NCBI GenBank assembly: GCA_011800805.1
Contig: MPNW01000035.1
Coordinates: 191,530-255,529 of the forward strand
Direction: 5' to 3'
DNA: 64,000 bases
Source of the DNA: Hirudo medicinalis
Lineage: Eukaryota; Annelida; Clitellata; Hirudinida; Hirudinidae
Shown here piece by piece: positions 11,986-23,732 of the stretch. A program made the position numbers and the translations under genes. The notes beneath the pieces were generated by a model. That model made no database searches and had not been told where the DNA came from. It was given only the letters and a program-made list of their open reading frames with translations. Within the stretch, counting starts at the first letter, position 1. Each line of letters starts with the position of its first letter.

Positions 11986-12854
11986 TATAACGCGTATTTC
12001 TTGAATGTATCATCATCATATCACACAAACATTTCCGAAGTTGATAAACTTTCTCTATCAAATAACATATCGAAATTTGGGTTTGAATAAATAATCCAGT
12101 CAAAAGTTACAAGCAGAGACAATAGTTGATAATTTTGATAGATTAGGTCGTCTTGCATTTTTATAAAACTGCAAGTTTGATAAATTTGAATATAAAAGAC
12201 CTGAACAATTTTATAATTATTATTTTTAATTTTTAAAGATTCAAAAATAAACAGTATGCAAAATGGCTTTAAAATATCAGCCGGTTTATATTTGCATCAG
12301 CAAGCGGTTTAGGGATTGACCCTAAGGGGTCTAGGTTCCAGAGTGCGCCCCCCCCCCGCCAAAGTATTCTAGATCCGTCCCTGACCACTCTATGCCATTA
12401 AGCAGAAAAACACTTAATTTTATCCGTTATCAGATTCTGTCTCAGCTATTGATGTTGATAAATAAAATATAAACGTGTCTGCAGTATTACAGTGATCGAA
12501 ATTGCAAATTAATAATAATATTAATCGGCCAAAAAAGTAAAATCATTCATGGATATCCCCTTAATCTTGGTATGGCGCATCAAAATCATTAACAGGACCT
12601 CTTGTTACCCATCATCGAGATGAACCTGGGATGCATGTTCAGATTTTTTTCATTACGTCAAGGCCAAATTGAAATAATCTAACTTATTCAATATAGTTGT
12701 CTAGCAGAGACATTTTGTATCTATTATTTTATTGAACTTTTAAAAATTATATCGTCATTTTTTGTTGTTGTCTACCTATAATCTTTGTGAATTTACATTT
12801 TCAATATTTTCGCACGTTTACGATTAATGCGGTTGATTTTCTCATTAAGGGAAC
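11986..12854. other. Intergenic stretch upstream of KDM8
   Basis: AT-rich with a run of ten C near 12350 inside a short segment (tagatccgtccctgac follows) that looks repeat-derived. Nothing coding is supported. The last 100-200 bp should hold the KDM8 promoter; no TATA box was seen. Confidence 0.4.
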
Positions 12855-14299
12855 ATGTCGCTTGATCTAAGTATTTTGTTTAAGGAAGCCATAGACTCGG
12901 ACGACGCTGAATTACAGGCGCTAGGTAAAGATTTGGCTTCGTCTCTAAGTGAGGCAAAAAGATGCCTTCACAAGTTAAAACTTGGTCGTTGCGTGTCTCT
13001 ATGTGAAAATATATTAGATATTTTATGGGAGCGTTTAAACACGGGCCACTGGAAAGACGTAGATTTAGTGTGGCGTAAAGGATATAACGCCGTCAGTTAC
13101 GTAAAGGCTCTGGCCCAGCTGAATATGATCAACAAATTGAAACCGTTTCCATCAAATGATTCTAAATCAGATCATTCCAAAATTGTCAAGGAAGTTATAA
13201 AAAGTTGTGACATGGGATTATTAATGGGGTGTCCAGCATCACACGATCCTTTATGCAGATTGGCTTCATATCTCCAGACCATGTTTGCACAAAAATATTT
13301 GTTAAACTCAATTGAGCTTTGTGAAGAGCCTCCACACAAGAAAATAAAGTTGGATTGTAATAGCACCAACATTGAAGTTGTGAATCAATTATCACTTGAG
13401 TGTTTTATGTAATTATATGGCTTTGTTACATTATTGTAATTAATCAACATTAATTATTATTTTAAATGTTTTAGGACAAATTTTTATAACTGTCAGAAAC
13501 CTGTAATCATAAAGGGCTGCATGGATCATTGGCCAGCAATGAGCAAATGGGATACTAATTACTTGTTGAAGGTAGCAGGGTGGAGAGTTGTGCCAGTTGA
13601 AATTGGTTCCAGATATACAGATGAATCATGGTCACAGAAATTGATGACTGTTGAAGATTTTATTTGCAAGTATGTATCAGAATGTTTTGTTTAAGGTAAT
13701 TTTCATATCTGATTTATATATAACTTTATAATTTCTAGATACCTTATGAAAAATAGTAAAGAAATTGGATACTTGGCGCAACATCAGCTATTGGACCAAA
13801 TACCTGAACTCCAAGATGATGTTGTTGTCCCTGATTATTGTGCTATGTCAGAGAATGGTGAAGTTGAAATGAATGCATGGTTTGGACCAGCAAATACAAT
13901 ATCCCCACTTCATCGAGATGAAAAACATAATATTTTTTGCCAGGTAAGTATCCATTATCTTTGTATTTATTATAGCAAAAGAGATTCCTTTTTAATGGAA
14001 TATACAAACATATATCATTTCATGATCAGATTCGAGGAGAGAAATACATAAGATTGTATGATCCGATTTATACAGACAAGCTTTATGTTCACGAAAATCA
14101 TTTATTGAAAACAACTAGCCAAGTGGATGTAGAAAATGCTGACTTGGAAAGATTCCCAGAATTTGCGAAGGCACCTTTTACAGATATCACCTTGTCAGCT
14201 GGTGATATGTTGTTTATACCTTACATGCATTGGCATTATGTTCGCTCACTCTCAACAAGTTTTTCAGTTAGTTTTTGGTGGAGTGAATGTAAAATATAA
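12855..14299 (+). CDS. KDM8: JmjC-domain oxygenase/peptidase KDM8 (JMJD5)
   Basis: Fe(II)- and 2-oxoglutarate-dependent cupin enzyme. The family is reported to hydroxylate arginine in target proteins; histone demethylase and protease roles are debated. Four exons: 12855-13408, 13475-13669, 13739-13943, 14030-14299. All phases close to 407 residues (human about 416). The N-terminal half is helical. The JmjC half shows [54 protein letters not shown], and [20 protein letters not shown]. Iron ligands are His308, Asp310 and His387 (in WHYVRSL), matching human His321/Asp323/His400. The C-terminus ends [12 protein letters not shown] as in orthologues. All key residues are present, so the gene looks functional. 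Confidence 0.96.
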
Positions 14300-17200
14300 T
14301 CAAACAAATCTTAATCACTTTTGAAAAGTTGAGAATTGGATGGAGCCTATAGTCTTTGTGGAGCTATTTATGTATGTTCCATGTTCAGCTAGTGTCACTG
14401 ATTCTTTGCATTATTAATTGCCCATATCCTAAGCATCTTTATCTCACCATTAAGTTTGATGAAAATAGGGACTTCATTTGGGGGTGGGGGCAGCAGCTTA
14501 TTTGTGATTATCCTAAATACATTCATTTATATTGTTGTGACTAGCGACGCCATTTTAGTTATTCTTTGAGGGGCGAAACTTCAAGAAAAAAAGAAGGAAA
14601 AATTAAACCTTTCAAAGTTGTGAGAGTAACCAACGACCTTTTTTTTGCTTGTTGGTACCAAAGTTGAGAGGAAACTGGTTTCTGCTCACTCAGATCATCG
14701 AATGACTTATGGATTAGAGCAAAAATATACTTTTGCGAAGTCTGGAAACTGAGTGGTAAACTGCAGTTGACCTTCAACTTTTAATTGCATCAAACGTTGA
14801 GGCGTTTCAACTTATAATCTGCTGCAGGAGCGAGTATTGGATGTTTAAAAAATTGCCAGACATCTGGTCGATGAAGTAAAAACATAAGAAATATCGCTGC
14901 CAGTGGGTTGGCTTTTGACCATCACTTGGCCAACAGTCTCCAAATAACCCCTGAGGGAATTCTATTTTTGAGGCCAGTCTTTTCTCAGGGTTCAATGTCG
15001 CTGGTCGATCCTAAAAGCCAAAAACATTCTGAATTAGAAACGTTAAAAAGGGCTATCCTTTGCGTCTTTCAAGGCTTTCCCCTACCGCATCGTTATGTGG
15101 AGGACCGACAGTTTCTGGTAAGTTCCCTCAATATGAAATTTTGCTTAATAATATTGTTAAATGGAACATATTCGATTTAATAACAATAATAATAGTTAAT
15201 TGTCAGAGACAAATTGACTTTAACTTAACTCATCTTAATATTAATTTACGGTGATTTAGGAAGTCTAATACAAGTGAAAAACCGCTCAGAATGTGCTACA
15301 CGACGCAACAAAAAAATCTATAATGCTTGATTATTTGAAAGAAGCTTTTCAATGATGTCTTGCTGTTAGCCATGTCAAGCAGAAATCAATGAATGACAGC
15401 TTGCATCAAGGACAGTAATAAATGCATTCATTTGTATAGCATTTGAATCTTTGGAAACACTGTTGATTCAATTACTTGGATTACTCTAGTAATTCGAATA
15501 AATTAACTAAATTAGGGAAGCTAAATTTGTTTTTCGTTTGTTTAGCTCGCCAGATGTTAAATTAAACATTTGCAAAGGTCATTAAAGGCGGCAGATGTTG
15601 ATCATTGTTTCATTTTCGCGTCACTTCTGAGGAGCCCCACGACTCTGCTCAATGATTCAGAGATTAACAACATTTTTAAATAAATTGAAATATTTAGCCA
15701 GAAGATGATTAAATCAAACTACAACTTTTCAAACTTAGCTGAACACTTTCCTCTTCAAGGAAAGCTATTCTCAATATTGAAGTGATCTAGTAGTTAGTTC
15801 TGTTTGAACATTCGCCATTATAATCAAACTCGGAATAATTTTCATTATTAACCATTGACTTATGTAGCATTTCCACCAATCAGCCAATCTCGCTGAATGG
15901 GTTTGCCACTGGTGAATTTTGATAAAATATTTTTTCCAGTGGCATAGCAGGTAGATATTTAAAATCGGTCGAGGTAGGGGGGATTTTTTTAGGTGTACAC
16001 AAATATTACAACAGTAAAGTATGATATTGGTGGATTAGTGGCAAAGACACTTGAAATCTTGTTGCCGAAACTTATAATAAATATTGATGTCGAAAGCTTT
16101 CCTAATTTACTGGAGCTAATTTACTATTTACACCAACAAATTATTTATGAATTATTATTACTTATGAATTAAACAGATTTAGAAAATATAAAGGGGCAAG
16201 CTGACAGGGGTTTGGGGGCACATTCCCCCTTTCTCCCCGTGGCTGGTTCATGTCAGTGAAGTCGTCATTTGGTAGGATGGCTAAATACTTGCCACCGTCA
16301 TTGATGCTTTTATTTCGCTTTATCAGCGTAAGAACCATGATTTTGTGAATTGTATGTTTGCATCTTTAAATGTATGAAGTTGGAAATATCTTTTTTTTTT
16401 TATAGTTTTTACAGGTTTGTCATTTCAACGGCAGGGCCACGAACCTTTGCTCAACTACGAAATATTTCTAAATTTGGATGACGTTTTTTGAGAGATGGTT
16501 TGGCCCTCTCGCAGAGTTTAAGAGTTTCTGTTTTAATTGTAAATTTTAAAAGATATTGTTAATCGTTTCTAGAAATTATATTGTTGGTATTCATCACTAA
16601 AAGCTTTCGTCAATTTAAATACTTTTTAATTACAGAAATCCTAAATGCATACGCACGAAACAGAACAAATTTTGCTAGTTCAAAGTTTTCTCACGAGTTT
16701 CTTGAAGGTTCGAAAATATCTTGAAGAACAACACACGATTCTTTCAGACACTGTGTTGTGACTTTTATGAGAAGTGCTGTTTCAAACTTTCCAAATGTTG
16801 TATAATAACAATTTAAATGAGTTAATAGTTTGAGACGATTTGCTATTTAGTGATAACTTAAAGGTTATTTGGTTTTATTTGGTGTTAGTCCTCAGACTCA
16901 AGTTATTAGAGTTTCAACGAAGTTGCTTTGTTGTTAGGATTTACTCTCTCGAACTCTTGATCGAACATTCATCTGAGACATAATCATCTCAAAACCACCC
17001 TGTTGACCTGCGACTTCATTTGCTTGCGGCGGAACTAATCGGATTGATATACTAGACTTCCATTGTTTGCAACTCCATCGAATAATAATAATGAATATTA
17101 TTGAGGAAAATATCAATAATAACTTATCATGCTAAGCCACCAGACATTTCAGAGTTTCTTATTCGTGTGAAGATCTTTCTTTCAAAGGCTTACAAAGAGA

Positions 17201-17350
17201 TGTCTGTCAGCACCAATTTAACTTATCCATATCTTCAAATTTGTTAGCAAAATCTCGCTATTGAGCCCATCCGAAGACAAAGCAGAACTTCAATGAAACA
17301 AGCTTTAAAGCTCACATAAGAGTTGTCGATCTACACTGCCGGCTTAATCT
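14300..17350. other. Gene-poor 3-kb stretch
   Basis: Contains KDM8 3' UTR, a single MITE-like end near 14904-14936, and an unrecognised plus-strand open frame around 14908-15180 with no detectable domain. No exon chain could be built. Most of the stretch is low-complexity AT-rich DNA. Confidence 0.4.
14904..14936. repeat. Solo end of a MITE-like repeat
   Basis: The segment ggttggcttttgaccatcac followed by ttggccaaca closely matches the terminal inverted repeat of the element at 48932-49101. No opposite end was found within about 200 bp, so this is a truncated or solo terminus. Confidence 0.5.
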
Positions 17351-17357
17351 TATAAAA
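17351..17357 (+). promoter_or_regulatory. TATA box of the CUB/MAM receptor gene
   Basis: TATAAAA lies 31 bp upstream of the ATG at 17382. A start site 25-30 bp downstream would fall almost on that ATG, implying a very short leader or use of the second Met at 17394. Either Met leaves the signal peptide intact. Confidence 0.5.
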
Positions 17358-17381
17358 GCGCGATTAGAAAAGCCCGAGAGA

Positions 17382-20300
17382 ATGTCTGCTAAAATGATCT
17401 CCGTGCTCGCTTTGTTTTTCCTGTTAATGGATTACTTGCGCACAGAGACAAGTTGGTTAATAATTATGCATCACATTTAGTGTAAACATATTGGAAATTT
17501 TAATTTTAAACATTGCTTTAAGAAATTATTTTATGAAATGGTAAATAAAGTTAAATAAGATACTTTTTTAAAATTATAATCTGTAAGTTTATTATAAAGA
17601 CATTTGAGTGGTTTATCACACGGACAGTCTTCCTAAACCACTAAACATTAGTGTTATGTTAATGCACTTACCTTACCTTATCTCGCATTTACCACCATTA
17701 AAGCGGTGCTTATGAAAACAATGTTATTTTCAAAGTATGTAAAACCTAGATTTCAATATTCAGTTTATACGACAAGCATCTACACTTGAAATGCTATGGT
17801 CAATTAACTTAAATATAAATGCGAAACATCAGTTCCATCAGACCCAACAGACATGACATCCTCAGACTGACAGTTTACTTCTAAGGAACCATTTGCTCTT
17901 TTTAGCTTTCTTGAATGGGTTTATCAAATATGGGAACTCTGAATTTATTTCTAGTTTGAAAAAAGTCTGCACAAAACAATGACTCACCAAATAAGACCCC
18001 GATGTAAATCTATCTAACAGTGAGTCAAAATTTGTACGATTTTTCTGACTTCAATTCAATAAACTTCAATGAAGTTGCGACTTAATAATTAAAATAAATC
18101 GTTTGAGAGCGACTGTATAATGGGGTCATTCATAAATTACTGGCTTACATTTCACAAGGACATCTCTTCATCAGAATGAATGATTTCTTATGTGGGATGC
18201 GTAAGAGTTTTATATCATTCAAACCCAGCTGAGCATCAACCATGCTGTCACTTTACAATTTGTGGTAATTTAGAAGGCAAATTCCTGATATGAAATTCTG
18301 AAACTTAGTACTCGCGATATAACTTTTGTTCACTTTGGATCAAGGACTTAATTTGGGGGATAGGGGAAACTGTTGTGTCCTCCTTACTTCTGACGAGAAG
18401 TAAAAAAAGTCATCTCATCGAGTTATGCGAGGATTTGTCCCCTATTGGAAAATGCTGAAATGATTTCACTGCTCTAAATGATGTCACAAGTTAAAAATTG
18501 TGCCATCTGAGACTTCAGCAGAATCATTTAATCTACTAGCTAACTAATCACAGCTCAGGTCCGACATAGTTATTCAGTTGTGCTATATTGTATCTATGTA
18601 TTTGTGCCTAATTCGAAGTAAGCCTGGAAAGTTACCGCATCATTTGATATATTATCAATAACATATTCCCATCAACAATACTTTAAAATTCCATTAACAA
18701 ATTCGTCCCGTCAATTTTAGCAACATTATCGCGTTCAGCATTCAGTTGCAACATTGGCGCCCTCGACGCAAAATCTCGAGGGCTTCCGGCATGAAAAGAA
18801 ATTAATTTTCCATCTGTCAATCAGCGCAGATTTTTTTTTGCCTCTACGTTATTGATGTTATTTTACTGAAAATTGAAATGATTTGGATTGAAGGGTTTCA
18901 CTTCTAGCTAACTTGAATTTTTATTTTTTTGCGTTTAAAGCAGACTGTCGCCATTCTTATGTAGGGCGATCTCAGAAGGGAATATTAAGGAGTTACAACT
19001 ACCCTTTCAACTACCAAAATAAGCTCAACTGCACGTATACCATTTATTTTCCGGAATCAAATTTTACAACAAACAAGAAGATCTGTTTTCAGACAAAGTC
19101 GTTTTTTCTGGAAAATTCCTCGCCCTTTTGCTCGTTTGATTACTTGAAAATTGGAGTTCCAGGAAACAGTTACAAGTATTGCGGAAGTGGTGTTTGGCAA
19201 TATGGTATATATGACCCAAAAAATGATTATTCGTCAATATGGTCACGAAACCTTTGCTGTGAGAATTACAAATTGTGATTTGCATTAGAATTAAATATCA
19301 ATGATTAATGTGTTAAAAGATGTGTCAGAACAAACATTTTAATTTACTTTACTGCAACCCAGGGCCAATAAAGAACAGGAACACTCTTGATATAACATTT
19401 GTAAGTGATAATATTACCGTCGACCGAGGATTCTACATCGAATATTTTATTGTTGGTGGTGAGATGTCATACCCTAGGATTGATGGTGAAGGTAATTGAA
19501 ATATCTTGTAGATAATATTGTCTGATTATGTCTGAAAAGTATTTTTAGCTCCCTGTAGTGGTGATCAGTGGACATGTTTCAACAGACAATGTATTGCATT
19601 GGATAAAGTATGTGATGGGACAAATGACTGCAGTGATAAATCTGATGAAAGCTATATCCATAGCAGATGTTTTCAAGGTTCAAGCTTATTCAATTTGTGC
19701 AGGAAATATTTTGTTCAAAATGATAAGAGATTATAAATTTATTTTCAGGGAGAAATATTTTTGCTTGTGATATTTTGTCCAACGTGTGAGTTTCCCTTTT
19801 GAAATCTGAATGCAATTATTGTAAAATAAATAAAAAACATTGTACACTTTAATGCAGGTCAATGACAGAAACATATTGTGGTTTAAATCTTCAAGGTTTC
19901 TTTGTGGAAGAAGACTTAAATAGTGAGAATTGATGTGTCATAAATTTATATTTTTTTTATAAAATCTTTTTTTTTCTAAGGACAATTCAACTTGAAATCG
20001 TCGTTGCCATTATCATTTGTTGATGGATCAAATGTTAATGTTTACAAGAAACAGTATTGCTTTTCTATCTGGTACTTATTTTATAGTGAATCCATTACTG
20101 AGGATGCTGAAATAGTTATCTTTTATAATCGAATTTCTACAATCCCTGAGTGGAGAAAGCATTTCAAGAGACAAAATCGAACTTCATTGTGGGAAAATTT
20201 ACAATTAAATGTCGATAATGTTGAGAATTTTGAGTTGAAAATTGAATTCAGGACAGGAGGAAATTCTTGGTTTAATGTCCGAGACATAAGTTTGTCTGAA

Positions 20301-22221
20301 GGCTTGTGTTCCAATGGTATGTTCACCTGACAAATGTGCTATCAAATTTATATGAAGGTAGTTGGCTAATTTTTTAGGAGAATTGTCATGCAACTTTGCT
20401 ACAAGCTTATGTGGCTGGACGAATGCCCACATGCCAAATTTATCTTCAATGTTAAAGGTCATTTTAAAATCCTGGGATTTCTTGAGAGAACCAGAAACAA
20501 GTTTGCATTCAAATAGTCATGCAGTTCTTTGAATTGATTCTCATACGCAATGAATTTTCAGACCAAGGATTTGCTCATCTGGATCTTTCAAGCATTCTAT
20601 CCATGGGAACCCTGATGAGTCCTTCCTATGAATCTTCAGAAAGTCATGAAATTCATGTAGAGTATTATGTTAGAAGTTTAAGAGAATCTGATCAGTGCTA
20701 TGTGTCCATATCCATCCTGCTGCTAAACAATTCGTTAAGAGAAGTTTGGAGTGGGAAAGGAAAAGGCATGAATGAGTGGCAGATGGCTCAAGGTGAATAT
20801 AAACTAGGCGAACCCCACCAGGTTGGATTTCTTAATCGGCTCCTATGCTGTGACGTTCGGTAATTTATTTTGTCTTTATAGATTGCAATTATTGGCTTTG
20901 GGAAAAGTTGCTTTATATTTGTAAGAAAAATTGCTATTGATCAAGGCTTTTTCTATGATGTCCCAATTGGTATGACCTCACTTTCTAAACATTTGGTTTT
21001 ATGATCATAAGGTTTGTTTAATTTGCATTCAATATTGTCTGTTTTATCATTAAATAGACAGTTCAACTTCTGCAAAGCCACTAGGCACTGAGATCGATCT
21101 AGCATCCCATTCCTCTCCATCGACCATGTGTAGTGGGACAACCGCATGCAATGATTACCTCTGCATGTCCAAGAAATTAATATGCAATGGCGTGATGGAC
21201 TGTTGGATGGTAGAGATGAAAGCCATTGCACTGGTAAGAGCATCAAAACTAAGTCAATTTTGCTTTGCATAAGTGATTTTGTATGCATTCATGCAGATGT
21301 CAAGACAAATGATTCAGATGAATTTTCCACTCCAGGTATTGCAACTGTACTTCATAAAATGTGATGTTTGATGATATAGCTGTTTCATTAAATCTTTTAG
21401 TTCCAAAAAAGACAGAGCATTTGGGTAGTGGTGATATAGCTGGCATCATTCTTGGGTGCATACTTGTGGTAGCTTTTATAGTTGCAGCAATACTCATAAG
21501 AATTAAATGGATGAAAAGTGACCAATCAGATGCAAGACGCTCAGAATCAACAATCTCTATATTGGGGCAGGCTTTCAAATTCTCATCAACCTCCAAACCA
21601 CCTCTCCCATCAGTTACTGACTTACAACACACAAACACAATGCTAACTTGTGGCATTCAAAATACTGTGCATGCTAAAAATGTAAATATGAGAACAGATG
21701 CCAATTTCTCCTTAGTAGGAAGTGATAGTGATGTTTTGGAATTCCCACATATTCCTAATCTGACATCCATGCCAGAAAATCAGGCATCAAACAAAGCCAA
21801 GACTGTAGATCATGTTTATGAAGAACCTCAATACATAGGCTCAAATCCAGGAATAGATGAGACTTCACCTTCCTCCTCTTTCTCCTACATCCAAAGACCT
21901 GAAGGAAGAATCTGGGAGGATAACATATCCCTAGAACTCTGGAGTCCAATGGAATCCAGACAAATAAGTTCAATTCCAGTACATTGGAATACCCAAGTTA
22001 CTCCACAATTCAACACGTCATCCTTCTTAAGTTCCTTAAACAATGCCTCAGATAATTCATTGCTATTGGATGTCATTGGAAATCCAGTGCAAAAAAAAAG
22101 AGTGTCCATTGATCCCAGACATTACCTTTTGGAAAATTATATATTGCAGAAAGAAGTTGTAAATGTAAACTTATGTCACGATCAAACAAATAATTCACCT
22201 ATGCATTCCACAAATGTTTAA
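17382..22221 (+). CDS. Novel CUB-LDLa-MAM single-pass membrane receptor
   Basis: I do not recognise a named orthologue. Thirteen exons: 17382-17451, 18941-19258, 19363-19491, 19549-19677, 19749-19785, 19858-19922, 19981-20316, 20378-20500, 20562-20821, 20882-20969, 21058-21233, 21297-21335, 21401-22221; about 863 residues. Order of parts: signal peptide (MISVLALFFLLMDYL); a CUB domain (GILRSYNYPFNY, DYLKIG, YCGSG); an LDLa module (CIALDKVCDGTNDCSDKSDE); a degenerate MAM-like domain; a second MAM domain (LSCNFATSLCGW onward); a second LDLa; and one transmembrane helix (IAGIILGCILVVAFIVAAILI) followed by Arg/Lys. The cytoplasmic tail is about 250 residues, Ser/Thr-rich, with VYEEPQYIG as a possible tyrosine-phosphorylation site. 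Nearly all ectodomain introns are phase 1, as expected from domain shuffling. Exon 11 is one base short inside the second LDLa (near 21203). Neuropilin/NETO-like proteins share some modules but not this order. Confidence 0.82.
17452..18940 (+). other. First intron of the CUB/MAM receptor gene
   Basis: A 1.5-kb intron (donor GTTGGT, acceptor TTTAAAG) between the signal-peptide exon and the CUB exon. No exon, RNA gene or repeat was recognised inside it. Confidence 0.5.
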
Positions 22222-22288
22222 TCATGGCCATTTGACATAATAACTTAAAAGTGTTTCTTTTTACATAAATAAATATTATTGATAACAA

Positions 22289-23378
22289 TCATTCTCTTTG
22301 CTTCTCAATCTTTTCCAACAGCAGTTTCATCCTATTATCCATGTTTGGCTGACCCTTAGTAGTTTTCTTATATAGCATTTTCTTCTTTTTCTTCTGCTCT
22401 GAATGGTATTTGGCAAGAGCTTCCTCCTTTTCTTGTTTTTTTTTCAGGAATTCCTGCATAAAATAATAAAAAACATTTTAGTCCAGATAGATAAGATGCA
22501 ACATAGTAGCTTACTTCTCTCTTGATTGCTGTAGTAGTCTGAATTTCTTGAAATTTTGATATTTCTTTATGATATCGGGAAACTTTTTTTGAACTTCGTT
22601 TTTGCCTGAGCATTGTCAAACATTGATACCAAATTCAGAGACAAAGGACTACACTGATCAAAACTCTAATGATGCATAATTTAGAGGTAAAGCATGGGCT
22701 CAGTCAATTTAGGCAGTTGGCACGGTACCAATATGACCAAATAAATGTTGCTACAGTGGATTAATTGCGCAACCAAGTTCGTTTTTTGGGTGTTTAAGGC
22801 CATAAAAGTTATTTTTGGTAGTCTTCCATCGTACAGCAGGATAAAATAAATACTTTTTTCTTGTTAAAAAATATAGAGTTTAGTACTAGTAGATATTGCA
22901 AACTTTCTCTAAATTTCAATAGTTTGTTGAACAACTTAACCTATCTAAACATTTGGAGGTTGCTGATAGTTTTTGTTGCGATAGTGCTTTTTGTCTTAGT
23001 CATGTTTGTCAATGGTCCAGTAAATTATCTGCATTTAGGCTCCTTTTGAATAAACACAAACTAAATTATGTAAAGAATGCCATATAAGTTAAGATTTATA
23101 AGAAGCCCTACATATTTCATCTGCCTAATTTGTTAGGCACTGATGAGGATGATCAGAAGTACACGCCACTCTAGTCAAACTCTGAGTCGTTGCAGTTATA
23201 TTACAATTACGCATGGCATATCAAAATATCAAAATAACTTTTTAGTGCTGGGTTCATCCGAATTCTCTTCTGAGTAAATTTTTTCCAGTCTTTTTTTCCA
23301 ATCTATTAATTCAGCTTTTTCTTTCAAAAACTCTTTGTGCCGTTTAAATTGCCGTTTGTCTTTAAATTTATTCTCCAT
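22289..23378 (-). CDS. CCDC59: CCDC59/TAP26-like coiled-coil ribosome biogenesis factor
   Basis: Small, very basic, helical nuclear protein. The vertebrate relative (TTF-1-associated protein 26) is nuclear and is placed among rRNA-processing factors. Three exons on minus: 23239-23378, 22515-22605, 22289-22453, closing to 131 residues. The diagnostic C-terminus reads QKKKKKMLYKKTTKGQPNM and then a leucine-rich LLLEKIEK end, parallel to the human KKTKKGQPNLN...YLLQKIQ end. The EFLKKKQEKEEA stretch also matches. Human CCDC59 is about 241 residues, so the N-terminal half is short here or an upstream exon is missing; an in-frame stop lies upstream of the ATG at 23378. The 633-bp first intron contains a LINE tail. 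Divergent from ATG13. Confidence 0.78.
23158..23200 (+). repeat. LINE 3'-tail copy in CCDC59 intron 1
   Basis: The sequence acgccactctagtcaaactc followed by tgagtcgttgcagtta matches the tail shared with 9164, 38525 and 39439. It is diverged in its terminal hexamers. Confidence 0.55.
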
Positions 23379-23732
23379 CTGGTCGGAACAGGAATCCAAA
23401 ATCCAGTATATATATTATCGACTGCTATTTACATTCCACATGTTGCTACATATACAAAAATGCATTTTATAAAATATTTATTATTGTACAAATTGTTAAA
23501 TGATAGTATTTTTTGTTAAATTTAAACGTGTCATTACATTATGACATTATTTGACGACAAATATTGTCATCTAAATGTTGCATTTAAATGTTAATTTAAA
23601 AAAATATTACTATTTTAAAAAAACGTTATAAAATAATATTTTAGTTTACAATTACATGAAGTGAAGTTAAAAGTAAAAGTTGGGTGGGAATGCCTAATGA
23701 AAACAACGCACTTTGTTGACTAGTTGGCGAAA
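23379..23732. promoter_or_regulatory. Shared head-to-head promoter region, CCDC59/ATG13
   Basis: Only 354 bp separate the divergent start codons of CCDC59 (minus) and ATG13 (plus), so both promoters must overlap here. The stretch is very AT-rich with no obvious TATA element placed for either gene. Confidence 0.6.

Noticed and set aside
14908..15180. Plus-strand frame of 90 codons after KDM8.
   Set aside because: No recognised motif; it overlaps a MITE-like end and has no exon partners.
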